Source: Incurvaria masculella
Lineage: Eukaryota; Arthropoda; Insecta; Lepidoptera; Incurvariidae
NCBI GenBank assembly: GCA_946894095.1
Contig: OX335665.1
Location: forward strand, 4,474,001 to 4,538,000
Direction of reading: 5' to 3'
DNA length: 64,000 nucleotides
The translations under genes were made by a program, and so were the position numbers. Below, in pieces: positions 21,401 through 36,400 of this stretch (position 1 is the first letter of the stretch; the number at the start of each line of letters is the position of its first letter). The notes below the pieces were generated by a model. The model had not been told where the DNA came from. It made no database searches and was given only the letters and a program-made list of their open reading frames with translations.

Positions 21401-24400
21401 ACGAATACACTGCAAGCAAACCTTCCGCGGACATTGCGTCTATCAATGTAAGTATAATCTTAAACAGTGTGTCAGTAGGAGCAGGGAATTATGGGTATAG
21501 AACCGGTGGCGGAATTGGCAGACACGTACAAGATAGTTTCGTTCCAGAGCCCTCTTCCTATAAATTAATTAATGCGTCCTTTTTTCCCGGTCGATTCTAT
21601 AAACATATCACATTATTTGGAAAAAGCGACGTCCTTGCTGAGTACGAAAAACTGGTCTAGTGCGAGTCGGACAAGCACACGAAGGGTTCCGTACCCTCCT
21701 ACAAGATTTAACACAAAAAAATAACGTTTTTTTGTATGGAGGACCCTTAAATTATAATTTTTTTATTTTACCTATTTGTTGTCATAGCGGAAAAATAAAT
21801 ACACACTCTGTGAAAATTTGAGCTGCCTACCTGTTACGGTTTATGAGATACAGCCCTGTGACAGACGGACGGGCGGACGTACAGATGGACGGACGGACGG
21901 ACAGCAGAGGCTTAGTAATAGGGTTCCGTTGGCACCCTTTGGGTACGGAACCCTAAAAAGTATATACAGCTCGTGAACTATTTCACAAAAATTACACAAA
22001 ATAACTAGAATACGAGTGATCTAGGATATATCTTGAAGATATGGGTCTCACCGGTATCGCTTGTGCACGGTATCGATTCCAAACAATAACACTGTAGAAA
22101 TTTCCACCGAATTCTAGGCACCCTCGCATGAAGCACAAAACTAGGTTACAATTAAGATACGTTTTTTTCACGTTCCACAACTATAACAACCGCCAAAACA
22201 CGCGTGAGAATCCACGAAGGGTTCATCGACCAAACTAGCGCTTGTCCAAGGCAATAACGTTTAAGGCGCTAATACTAGCCAAAACGCGAAGTTCGACGAG
22301 ACACCCCAAGCACAGAATATATAATAGGATTACATCCAGTAGCTCAACTCCATACGAAGTTCGTGCACCTGTACAGGCACATTTCGCTTGTATGGGCTCT
22401 AAGCTAGTTTCGCGGTGCTGAACTGTCGCGGGGACCACCCCGGGGAGGTCATCTTTTAAAAATAACAGAACCAGCAGCGCTTCGCCAATATTTAAGTGAC
22501 AACCCCGACACTCGATTGAGGGAAGGTATTTATCTAAAAAATCGCCTGAGTTGAGCTGCTACTGTGGCCCCGGTCAAAATTGGGATTTAGTCTAAACTTT
22601 GATATTTTAATTTTTCTACGGTTGTTTATTCTTCTAGTAGTAGAGTCTATATTTTTGGACTCAAAGCAGCCATGCAAACTATTCATTCTATTTCCTTCCT
22701 AATACATATTTGGTGTAATTTTTTCATTCCATTTCATTTACTATTTCCCTTTTTTCAATATATTAGGTATTTTACAAATCACACACACAACACATTCTCA
22801 ACTATTTCGTTCACTTACACACCACTACACTACACTGAACTGTATTCACTTGCAAACATCACCTACATCACACACACAGACATACACCTTTATACATGTG
22901 CCCTGTTACTAATAAACGCTGATCATCGTCTGAATAGTTATACAATGTTTTGTCCTTTGCATTGACATGCAGTTTCGAATACGAAAGAACGGGACAAAAC
23001 ATTGTACAACTGTTCAGGCGATGATCTCGGTTTATTAGTAATGGGGCATGTCTGTACTCATTCAGATATTATTTTACACACGCTCATGGTTACTTCGTGT
23101 AAACCTGTTATTGGTGTTCCTCATAGACGTAAGTGTTTTCAAAATTTATTTGTATACGCTGTTGGTTTACCATTATTAAATACATGAATTAACTGATGCT
23201 GAGATAAAATAAAATGTACCCCAAAAATATTGGAGGTTAGCGTCATATCGAGCCTTAACGTATAAAATATGTTCAATACGTTCACGCTGACGCCACGCTA
23301 GCTGAGCTGCTGCAACAAGATTGTTTGTTTACGCACCTCGCCGATGATGCCCACATCTGGGCGTAGTTGCGCGACGCGATGGCGTCCGACGCTCTTTGTT
23401 CTGACGCCCTAGAGCTAAGGTCGCTACCCCTAAAGTAATAAAAAACCGGCCAAGTGCGAGTTGGACTCGCACCTGAAGGGTTCCGTACCATCAACACCAA
23501 AAAATCACGTTTTTTGTAATATTTTTTTTTAACCTATTTGTTGTTTTAGCGTCAAAATAAATTTCAACTGCCTACCTATTACGGTTCATGAGATACAGAC
23601 CTGTGACGGACGGACGGACGGACGGACGGAGAGCGGAGACTTAGTAATAGGGTTCCGTTTTCACCCTTTGGGTACGGAACCCTAAAAACCGGCCAAGTGC
23701 GAGTCGGAAACGCACACGAAGGGTTCCGTACCATCGTACAAGATTTAAAACAATAAATTAGATTTTTTTGTATGGAATTTGAATTAATATTTTTTTGTTA
23801 ATGTTACCTATTTGTTGTTATAGCGGCAAAATAAATACATACTCTGTGAAAATTTCAGCTGCCTACCTATTGCGGTTCATGAGATAAAGCCGTGTGACGG
23901 ACGGATGGAGGAACGGACGGTCGGAAAGGGAATCATAGTAATTGGGTTCCGTTGGCACCCTTTGGGTACGGAACCCTGAAAACTGGACATGTATTTGTTT
24001 TTTTATGCAACCAGACATGAATGCCTAATACCACACAACTGCCATCATAACGGCCCAACACACCACATTTCCGACGGAATCAGATGCCATGCCAGGACCT
24101 TCCATTTATGAGCACGGCTACATTGAACTGGATGGAAAACACGGACAATTTTTCATTGCCGCTTCGGCCATCTGTTCATCCAAGGCGATGGTACCGACCC
24201 GAGCGGACTTAAACCCTACCAGCTAGTAGGGGAAGGGGACCAACATGGTTTCCGAAGCACGGAGCAGCTCGCATTCGTGACGAAATGCAGTTATCCAACT
24301 CAGAAAGAGAAAGTGCGTGAACGGGGCAAGGATGCGAACCCAGACCCCTATGGATCTATGTATGTATAATAGACCGTGAAGCAAGGACACATTAATTGAA

Positions 24401-27400
24401 CTTTTTACTGGGCAAAAAGAAGTACTTTACAAATATACTGCAAGGCTGGACCCTTTGGAAGGCTGGATTCTTTTTTTTTAAGATTCCTAAACACTGTGTT
24501 GGTAGAAGGCATTCATTACGGGAGGAGGGACTGTAGGAGAATTCCAAATTACGGGTATACAGCCGGTGGCGAAATTGGTTCGACGCAATACCCGCGAATG
24601 GGATTAGACTAGGAGGTCGCGACAAAAATGGTAACGAATGGCTGAAACTGGGTTCACGGGATGAAGACCAACCCTAGATAAGGCGTTACGTAGATAAGGC
24701 GCCTGAAAAAATTGTTATGGTGACAAAAAAAAATATATGATAAGGTAAATGGCCGCAAATAACGAAACATGAAAATATCAGTAAATACTTTCTTAGCAAT
24801 ACCAAAACTGAACAATTCTTTGGTTGCATTTCGTAGTTATATGCGATTTAGGTTATAGATACAACTTTAGGTATATTTAAGTATTTAATAAGAAAACCGA
24901 CTGGTTATTGTTCCATAATTATTAGCTATCAACGCTTCTAGACAGTCAGTACATTCATTAGTAGGTACATATAAACATCTATTTTATATAGCCAATCTAG
25001 ATAACGCAACCACTTGGCGCAGGCAGACCGACATATTTAGAATCAGAGGGTTGGTCTCTAATATATAAACCCAGATTCAGCCATTTACCTTATCGTGACC
25101 AAAAATGTCGTGACGTCCCGGAATATATGTTTTTATGGTTGTAGTTTGTGGACGTACCTGCTTAGCAGGAAAAAATATATTTACTGGCTCATCATAATGT
25201 CATGTTTTTACCCGACTGCGAAAGAAGGAGGGTTATTGTTTATCATTATTTACCACCAATTTAGATTCTTCCGCATGCAAGCTGCGTTTGCCTGCAGCGG
25301 GAGCACAAATAATTTTATCTGGCCGACAAACTTACGTACATAGTCTTTATCTTGTGTGCGGGACACTTGTCGCCAACTGATAGCATAAACAATGTTATGT
25401 CGAGCGAGGTTGTCAAAATAAACCCACACCATAGACAAATCTCGACAAAGAATAAATTTTGTCCATTTGTGGAAGCACAAATAAATTTAATCCTACTAAT
25501 TTGACGTTTGTTGAGGATAATTTTGTCACCACCACCGGGAGGGTGTGTTAAATCCTAGAAGGAGGTGTTTGTTCGTGTTACGTATGTAGTGGCGATGGCA
25601 CAGGCGTTTCTTAACGTTTTCATGGTTCAAAGTCATGGGAAAAGCGGTAATAAGAGCGAAAGATGGATGGGTTTGTTTGGGCAAAGACGTTTCCATTCCA
25701 TCCTTTACTTTCCGTTATAGGAAGTAATCAGGCGGAACGGCTTAGAGCAACGCTCCAGCTGAACGGGAAAACGAAAAAAGTGCAGAGATTAACGTCACAT
25801 TGACATTAGATAAACTACAATCCTTCTAATCTGACAAGGCAAATGCGCTAAACCAAGCAATTTTTATCTAAATTCATTAAAAACGTACTCAATTGTGCAT
25901 CTATACGAAATTCAATTCGAAATAACTTAGGTGTAGGCGATTTGTAGGAAATGGCATTTTGTTTGCCGCTTTTCTGTAAAACGCTATTTCTTGCTCCTTG
26001 CACTGAATATCATGGAGCAGTCTGCGCGAACACAGCCAGGGTCGGGAGGTTTAAAGTGACAGTTCTTGTGGACAAAACGGTGGGTGTTGCCACTCTCCAT
26101 CGTGTTAACACTCGATCTCGATAAATTAATCGAGCTCCCCATTTGTGATATCACAGTTGATAAAAATCCTCGACAAAATTTCTTATCCCTCTAGCTCGAC
26201 AAGTGTCCACTTTCATTTGTGCTCCCGCTGCTGCAACTGGAATATGCATCCTACACTTGTTTATATAGTTTTTTTAACAAATGTTGTTTGCATTTTCTGT
26301 TGGCTGGCGTTAATATAAATAAATAAATAATACAAAGCGCTCGCAGGACGTTTTTCTAACGCACGGATTTTCATAACTGAAGCGAAGGTATGAACCCAAG
26401 GTCGCTGACCTTCGAGCCCCGAACTCGCCACGGTTTATATCAATGAGTAAGTAAGCACGGCAGTGGCGACAGGAACACATCGGTATAGCGGTAGCGTAGC
26501 CACTTTTTGGTGTTTACATACACTGCCAGTCAGTACGCTTCAGAGTGGTCAGTCTAAATTCTCACCTAAATTGGCGTTTACGGCAAACCGATCGACTGGC
26601 GTTTTCCGTAAAAACGTCCAACGCCATACAAGTTTTTATTGATATTCTGTGGTTTTACTTCTTCAAGCTGTCAAAGTCAAACTCAGACTTCCGATTTGAA
26701 TGAAAACGCGGAGTCAGCGTAAACGGCAACGTCGACGTATTTACGGCAACGTTGAGTAAGCTGTCAAATCAAACTCGGAGTAGCAAATGTTAGTTCGCTT
26801 AACGCCCACTGCGCGGTCTTCATTTCTCCAAACATTTGAAAACTCTAGTCGATTGGTTTGGCGTAAACGCCAATTTGGGAGACAACTGGGATTACGGTCT
26901 CATTACCTATCTCAAGGTTAAACGACAGCCATGTTAGAACACATAAGAACTGCACAGTGTATGTACTCACGAAACGAACACGAGTTCAATTCACTGATGA
27001 GAGTGAAACGTTTTCGCTCAGCGTTCGCTGGACGTCATCGCTGATAATAATTGTACAGTGCGCTAAATTTATATGCGCCTCGCGCGTACATATGTTTATG
27101 ATTAACACAAAACAATCACTTTTTTTGTATGGGGAAAATTTCATCTGCCTACCTATTACGGTTGAGGAGATACAGCCCTGTGACAGACGAACGGCCGGAC
27201 GAACAGCGAAGGCTTAGTAATAGGGTTTCGTTGGTACTATTACGGTACAGAACCCTAAAAAACGCAACAAGGGCATAGTGTACAAGCTCGAGCTTTAGAG
27301 GCACATTTAAGTTTGGCGCGAACTGTACACAGTAGTGTCATCGCACTCTAATTACAATAATTAGAAAGGGACAACACTAGGATTACTCGTGTGAAAAAGT

Positions 27401-30400
27401 TGAAAGTCACTCCATGAGTACGAAAGTTTGTAACTCAACGGTGAGTCACAGGTGACTGTGAATCACGGGCGATTGTTAATTTCAAGAGTAATCTTCTTTG
27501 TCGTTAGTCCCCCGGGAAGCCATTTCATGCCTCCAACATTCGATGTTGTGCGTCCCGAATTCGTAAACGATATAACTACCACCAGTCAACACTAATACGT
27601 GGCTACGCTGCCGCCATACGGATAAGTTTCTGTCGCCTCTCCCGCCCTTCTTCACTCGATGTGGTTCAACGACCAGTCGGTCGCGGGGCGGCCGCACACC
27701 AATATAGGTCGAACTTTTCGTCCCGACGCACGCCTGCCTCTCGGACGCACGTACTCGTAACTGACAGCACCGCGGAGGCATCCTGCGAGAATAGGGTTCC
27801 CTTATGTGGCGTTCTCATGCGTTTATCTTCGTTAACATCTTTCTTCGCTGTTAGAGTGCGTGCGGAAAGAGAACTGGCGTGTCGTACAATGAAACTAACA
27901 TTAAGATTTTTAAATAACATACACTAAGCCCCGGTTGCACGAAGTGACGGCCGAGTTAATCAATGTTCAAACACGTCACTTTTATTGATCCGCATAGAGT
28001 TCCTTCCATACTGTCCACACAAAGTGACGTGTTTGATCATACTTTGGCGTTGATTTTTATTTTTTGTTCCTTCGTGCACTTGGCCCTAAGACAATTATTA
28101 AGACCTGACAATCTGAAAATATTATTATTATTATATTAATAACTCAGCCTCAAAATATCAAGTTGTTACAGTCATACTATAACGACGTGCCAGTGCTGTC
28201 AACAGGATAAATACGGTAAATGTGCACATGTGCGCCCTCAAATCTTAAGACGGTTCTCTTTCCTCACGGACTCTATCTGTGATTTTTGTGTGCGAGTTCT
28301 GATGGTTCCATTTTGCGAATCGATTCATCGTAGGCAGAGTCGAAAATTAAATGTACGCTAAAATTACGGTACGTTAGTTTTTTATGCAACCTGACATGGA
28401 TGGCTAATACCACACGACTACCGTTATGATGTTAGTCCGATACACCACATTCCCGAAGGAATTAGGTGCCATGCCAGGACCTTCCCTTTATGAGCACGGC
28501 TGCATTGAACCGGATGGAAAATACGGACATTTTTTTATTGCCGCCTCGACCATGATAAGATGGTACCAACCCGGGCGGGCTTAAACCCTACCACCTAGTA
28601 GGGGAAGGGGACCTACAGTTTTACATGGGTTTCGAACCATGGAGCAGCTCGCATTCGTGACGAAATGCACTTATCTTACTCAGAATGATAAAGAACGTCG
28701 TGATTTGAACCCAGACCTCTGGTATGCTAGTCTAGTATATTGATGGCATTTGTTTCCTGCTACACATACTTGCTATAATTTACGAAGAAACGTCTGTTAA
28801 ATTTTGCTAGTTTCAATAGAAAACGCTATTCATCAATCTGAGCATGTAATGCAATATTAAAATAATATGTACTTTAAAAAAATCAATTACAAAAGAGGTC
28901 GATCGATATAGGCTCTCGTAGTCTTCAAATGTCATTGTGCATACCGTAAATTCTGTTCAATTGAGAAAGCATTAAATGTTAACAACACTGGGGGTCCATT
29001 CAGAGCAAGAGTGAGTTCGAGTTCGGGAGTGAGTTAACCTAAAAATAGCTGGGAAATATATTATTATTAAAATAACGGAACCGTTATTTATACTTCCAAC
29101 GTATTTACGGGACAAACCAGATTTTTACCTAACTGTAATGATGTTCTAGAAGTGTGGAGACATTAACTATTTAAAAAAGTGAGTTGATATTTAGTGGCAA
29201 ATTCGAACTCACTCTTACTCTGAATGGACCCCCTGTTATAAACAGTAACAATCCTGTCGCCTAAATTATTTTTAGGGTTCCGTACCCAAAGGGTGACAGT
29301 GGAACCCTATTAATAATTCTCCGCTATCCGTCCATCCGTCCGTCTGCCACAGGGCTTTATCTCATGAACCGTAATTGTTAGGCAGCTGAAATTTTCGCAG
29401 CGTGTGTATTTATTTTACCGCTATAACAACAAATAGGTAAAATTTTAAATGAATAAAAATGAAAGGGGGCCCCCATACAACAACGTTTTTTTGTGTTAAA
29501 TATTGTACGATGGTACGGAACCCTACGTGTGCGAGTCCGACTCGCACTTGGACGCTTTATTTAATAGGTACCAAACGTGAGCAAGCACAGTAACATACAT
29601 GCCACGGCCGAGGAGCACGAAGTGTTCGTTAGTCACGCGCTGCCGGAATTTCCAGGACTTCCGATACCGTCACACTATTCGGGGAATATCGACGCCCGAT
29701 CATAATCCATGGACGACCGGAATTAAGACACGCCAGATAAAAGTGGGTCTAGAAATAACAGCAAGCATCGGAACATTCTGCGCGTGCTCGTTCAGTGAAA
29801 ACAAATATGTCAGGCTACACTCCTGAAGGCCTACCTACTGAAACATTATTCGAGTGATCTACTAAGTCCAGTGTGCTTAAAATAATTCCAGAATGCTTGA
29901 AAACGGCACCTCGGTAATCGACTGTATCCGGAGCACCCGCCGCAGATAATTCAGAGCACCCGATAACTAAACTTCTAGCAAGAATCTAATATATGTCTAT
30001 AGAAACTATGTATGTACCAGGGAGTGCTAAGGCGGAAGGTCGGAAGAACTTATAAGAATCTAATTATCTCCGGAAAATATGCAACAGGGAAGTACAATGC
30101 GAGATGCAAGCTCCTGACGAGATGTTAAAGTTAGTAGTGCCGAAACCTCCATTTACAGAGCTTTCGCTAAGATTCAAAGCAAGAATCCTATTATCTTCGA
30201 AACTATATACCAGGGAGCGTGAAGGCGGAAGGATATAGTACCAATGGGATCTCCATTTATTACAGTGTCTATATAATTTCTTACAAGAATCGTACTATCT
30301 CGGAAAATATGTAAACAGCGAGCAATAACGGGGCAGGAGAGCAAGTTCTTGGGGAAAAAGTTTTATTGGTAGAGAGACCTTCCCACCAGAGCCTTCACTT

Positions 30401-33400
30401 ATATTCCAAGCAAGAATCTTATTTCCTCCGGAATCCATGGACGATTGGCATTGACGACCAGGGAGTCGTCAGCAGTCGGCAGTGTCTCTGCAATGTCTTG
30501 CAAGAATCTGCAATCTCCGGAAACTATTGAACAGGGAAATATAACGCGATAGGAGAGCAAGCTCTGGACGAAATGTTATTGTTGGTGGAGAAATCTCTAT
30601 CCATAGAGCATTTGCTAAGATTTCAAGCAAAACTCTTGTTATCTCCGGAAACCATGCACCAGGGAGCGCGAAGGCGGAAGGAGATCGTGCGAATGCTGCT
30701 GAGGACATGTAGAACCCTTAATAATAGCGACTTCCACTAAGACTTCTCGAAATTATATTATATATAAAATAGGAGATAGTGCCAATATAATCTCCATTTA
30801 TATCCGGAAACGGTTTGACTATGCACCAGAGAGCAATAAATAAACAGGACATCGTGTCGATGCCATCTCCATTTGCAGAGCTCAAGAATTTCTCGCAAGG
30901 ATCACACTTTCTCCTGAAAGCATACACCATGGGAGCGATACCGCGACAGCAGATCACACATTCAAAGATGGAGGCGCAGGCCGACAGGGTGATTAGGATG
31001 AATTCATTATCAGGGAAGAACGTGTATCTACTCCAGACAACGACCACCGAACAGCTGCGACGAAAATATCTCGAGTCATCGCCGGACAAAGCGTGTTGCG
31101 CCACGCACCCCAATGTCCATAGCCGGTCACTTAAAACTCGGCTAAATTAATTACGCTGGGCATTGTCCGCCATATTCGGCCTTTTGTGCCGCCACCGTGC
31201 GCGTTACTTGCGCAGGGATAAAGGAGTCGCAGAGACAGAATGTCGCGCTGAAATATTAACATAACCTACAAACATGATTTGTATTTTAATATTATGTCTT
31301 AGGTTAGGTTAGGTTAGGTTAGGTTTCCGGTATGCCTAGGCCATAGGTTTCCCGGTATATTTCCGGTATGCCTTTTTTTGCTCCACTTTCGCCCTTTGAT
31401 GCAAGGAAAAAAAAGGGCGATTCTCGCTCCAAAATCTCTGTCAATATCGACCTTCCTTCGCCATTTGCAAAAAGGCGGATATATTGGTGGACTCCAGAAG
31501 GATGTAAAATAAAGTCAAAGCTTATTCTGTTGAAAAGGTAGCCCTTGTGTTGACGAATTCTCTATCTTCTGTAAGTTGTCCTCTGACCTAAGAATCTGCA
31601 CTATAGTGCAGAAACGTCGGCTGTATCCAAGTTTCTGGCAACTATAACATTAACAGCGGTGATCGTTTTTAAATAACCTCAAAGATATCAACAATACTGT
31701 CATATTTAAATGTCTCTCCTCATTCAATTATTTGCGCTGCATCGCATGCGCATGACGATAAAAAAAACTTTCGGAAGTATTAGTAAGTGTAAATCGAATA
31801 CACTTAAATAGCAAATGTAAAGATTGTAGATTCAAGTCTTGCGCTGAACCTGCGTGGGCGGTTGTTTTTCCAATAACTCACGATATAACTACTTCCGAAA
31901 ACATAATGTATGTAAACATTGGCGAGATTTATGCAGACACCGGAACATTACACAAATCCATTTCCTAGATCAAGCTTCTTTCTTTAGCGGGTGTATATGT
32001 ATCAAAAACAAATCTACCTTCTTTGTTCAAAATATTGAATTTAAAAATAAAAACATACAAAATTAATATCTCTATTTCTATTATATTTAGCCATTGTCGT
32101 CACTTGATCTTACGGAGGTCTTTAGACACGCTTCCTTAACCTCAGATATTTTTCGTGGAATATTAAATATATTTTTTCTCTGAAACTGTGATGTCATGGT
32201 ACTTGAATGTCATCTTATGTAATTTACTGCCAGCTATCTTTAAAATCACCCGGCATATACGAGATATAAATTTGACTCCTTGATCCACGATCATGTATTT
32301 TTTGGTGTAGACATATTTAGCAAAAGCGGACTCGAACGCACAATTATAGAAATCGCCACAAATTTCAGAATAGATTACAAATCGTAAGCAATTCCAAAAT
32401 GAGCAGTCATTCCACTGGAAAGTTACTGTGCCATTGTGGACTCGATTGCACCATATAAAGCCAATGTAGAAATCAATTTGACTAATGCGGAGCGAACGAC
32501 ATTAGGGGCTAGGAACCTGGCGGTGGCCTGCAGTTTCCACTGTAGGAGAGCATGAGACCATGGGTCCGAGATAGCATGTATTAATATGTGGTTTTGTTAG
32601 TGCGTGTTCGATATTCATGATTCAAACCCATGATGATGATGGTAGGGGATAGGCTATTTCCAGGCAATTGCCATGAACAGGTCCATGGTTTAAATGTTTT
32701 CTAAAGTATTTTATTGATTATGGATGAAAAACACAGGCAGACATTAACACATAGATACAAGGAAATTTGGTAATCAATTATGAAAGGTGAAAGTATTCCT
32801 AAATAAAAGAAAATAAATCATTGGTCGGCGATATTTAGAATAAGAAAAAAAAATACCTGTAGGCAGGTAATTACAAAAAAGAAAGTGAGATGAGATTTAC
32901 CAAATGTAAGAATGTATGCGCTAAAATAATAATATGCACATGAAACTCTCATATAATCTATCTATCTATCCGAACGAACGTAATAAAATAATTGCAAACA
33001 GACTGAAGAACTAAATAATATATATTTTTTTATCTCTGAAGTCACAATTACACCTACTGTTGCATCTTTCTAACTTTGTGTAAATTTGATGTGATAAAAA
33101 TCCAGTGGTTTTCACCCCCGTTTTGCATTCGTATTAGTTCGAAATCAAAACAAGACGTACATAATAGCGATATTAGTGACCAAATATAAAATATAAAATA
33201 AAAAAACATTAAATTTAAACAAGATCTTTTACAAAACAGGAAACGCGAAATTCAATGCTCCGTTGGTTGAACACAATAATTCGATCGATGTTTTCGGTAT
33301 ATAATTACATCAGCGTAAGCTAGATAAGATTTATTCACAATGTTGTGCAATCAGCTTCTTTCATATAGCACAAATAAAATGTTCACCCGATCAATTCTTT

Positions 33401-36400
33401 CACCCTATTTACTTAGCGGAAATTCCACATTGTACCACAGAATAACTTTTACGCCCAAACTTTTCTTTACCTAAAATATTATCTATGTCATCGAAATGTT
33501 CGTCAGAAGTAAATTTTACACCATGCCGCCTTGATTTTTAGGGTTTCGTACCCAAAGGGTGCAAACGGAACCCTATTACTAAGCCTCCGTTGACCGTCCG
33601 TCCGTCCATCCGTCCGTCCGTCGGTCTGTTACAGGGTTGTATCTCATGAACCGTAATAGATAAGCAGCTGAAATTTTCACAGAATGTCTATTTATTTTGC
33701 CGCTATAACAACAAATAGGTAAGTTTAAAAAATAATAAAAAAGGAAGGGGGGCCCCATACAAAAAACGTGATTTGTTTTTGTTAAATCTTGCACGATGGT
33801 ACGGAACCCTTCGTGTGCGAGTCCGACTCGCACTTGGCCGGCTTTTATGTTAAAGATTTACTTAAGACATTATAAAATCATTATATGTATGTCCGGTGAA
33901 AAGAACGGTGATTTCACTACAAGAATATTATTTTTTTCTTAAGTGATAAATGCCAAAGTCAAGTTAACATTTATTTGCAACTTTGTGAAAAGTACTGACT
34001 CCACTAATGTTTCACAAAACTGAGGTGTTAATACAAACTTTGGCGTCATTTTAACGCAGATTCCTCTTTATGCAAGCGGGCCCATGTATTAGCCAACTAC
34101 CCAAAACAGAGAAAACCCAATTAAAAACATTTTCATAGCTGAAAAGTAACTAAGGGTTGCAAGAAAGAAGAAAAGTAATTAAATCAATTAAAACAAGCTT
34201 ATGCAGCCACGACAGGAACATAATTATCCAAATAAAAAATTAGAAACCAAATGATAAACCTCCTTTCACAAATGATAGCGACCAAACTTTTGCTTTGAGG
34301 CGGATTCACTCGATTGCTCCGCCAGAAAATCGTCAGGAATCGAACCCCGCTCGCGAGACGAGCGCCCGACGCCGAACGCGTTCGGGGCAACTCGACACCG
34401 CGAATTTCCGTCACTCGAAAGGACGAGGCGGGCTATTGCGTTACCCGGCGAACAGCACGCCTCCGACCGCCATTATCTGCGCACCTCTATCGGGGGTGTC
34501 GTGTTGCACGATCCGTTCCCAAACGAGCTTGGAGGGGGGCGGGAATTAGGGAAGAGAGTATTCCGTAGAGAACGAGGTATTGTATAACCGACTAGCTGAG
34601 GTTCCCGGCTCCACTCGGATCATTTCGTAGCTGGAGGTGGTTATTGCGGGCGTATATGCGCCCTCGGCCTCTGAGCCACCGCGTCCGATCGGCAGTCCGC
34701 GCTATTACTTCCCTTAGCGTTCTTTCCGATTTTTTTCTTTAAGCTCGGCTCCTAAGGGTCGTAGCGTGATGTTAAATAGTATATAACCTTCCTCGAGAAG
34801 CAAATTAAAACATTTTTTTTAATCCGGCTGGTAGTATTAGCGGGGACAAATAAAATAACAAACTGTTTAGGTATATATTTGTATATTTACGGGGAAGAAA
34901 AAGTTAAGATTGATTAATAAGGGTCACAACGGTAAAACAATTAAGCTGTCACTTTCAATCACTACCTGAGTGGAAAGTGATCTTTGTATTGTCCCAAAAT
35001 AAGGTTTTTCAAAACCTTAATAACATAAATTTGCCTTAAGGTGGCCCAACCCGGCGGCACCAACTCAATCGCGGGCACGGTACAAAACCGTGCTGTTGCG
35101 CTCTGGGACCTTCTCTGTTTCTAAGAAAAAGACAGTCTCCGTGATGAGGAAGATGCAACAAGTCCACACAAAAGACAATGTGTATAGTGTATGATTTGGT
35201 AAGATTTACGAAAATTTTAATTACAAAACGACTTATAGCTAAAAGTAAATCACGACCGCTGTAGTCAAAAATCTAACAAAAAGCAAATAGATTATAAATC
35301 TTGATTAAATAAGCTATGTCTGATGACTAATCTTTTTAAGATGTTCTTATTTTATCATTACGTAATCCATCTCCAAAGTTATTGTATAAAACGCGCGAAA
35401 AATTTGAACTTTAGGACCTTATAACTTAGAAACCAAACACAATTTTACAATGCCAACGGTCATCAGACATCTAGTTCAAGTTCAAACATATCTAGTGCGA
35501 TCAAATGAAGCTATTTTGAGCAAAATTTGGGATCTCTGACAAGTAATATGTGCGTGATCTTCTTTCCCCGTTTGTATGGGGAGTTGAGCGGGATGGCCCA
35601 CCTTAACAAAAAACAAGTTAATAGGAGAAACAAATCGGGACAAAATGTGTGTGACCGACAGACCATTGGTCCCAAAGAAATAAAAAGAAGGCTTTATATT
35701 AAAGGTATTATATACCTTTTTCGCTTAATGCGACGGGACACTAAAAATCTATAAACTAAATAGGAATTAATAACAGTTTTGAATCGCCGCCGTCACATAT
35801 GCATAACTGCTATTAGTCCCTTCCAACAGAGACAATATTTTCCAAGAATTTTCCCATCACTGTCACATCGAAGCCTCCCCTCTTCAGTCTAGAAAAGTGC
35901 CAAGCGAACGCGAAACTAACACAACGTGGGCAATTATCATGAATAACACATGATATGTGTTTCCATGCAGATAGTACAAGCCAGTTATGATAATCGCAAT
36001 CGGACATCATGCGAATGTAATAATGAATTAGGAATTATTTGGTGACGTAGCGACTCGTCCGAGACTTGGGTCCGGTTGCAGAGAGGAAAGTTAATCGGGA
36101 CTAACTCATTCGCGGGCACGGTACAAAACCGTGCTGTGGCGCTCTGGGACCTTCTCTGTTTCAAAGAAAAAGACAGGCTCCGTGATGAGGAAGATGCAAC
36201 ATGTCCACAAAAAAGACAATGTGCATAGTGAATGATTTGGTAAGATTTGCGAAAATTTTAATTACAAAACTACTTATAGCTAAAAGTAAACCACGACCGC
36301 TGTAGTCAAAAATCTAACAAAAAGCAAATAGATTATTAATCTTGATGAAATAAGCTATGTCTGATGACTAATCTTTTTAAGATGTTCTTATTATATCATT

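Noticed and set aside
22672..22965. 97-codon plus frame rich in His, Thr and Tyr
   Set aside because: Low-complexity AT/CA sequence that ends inside an inverted repeat.
30815..31150. 111-codon plus-strand frame
   Set aside because: No family recognised; it lies in a diverged repeat array and overlaps a longer minus frame of equal quality.
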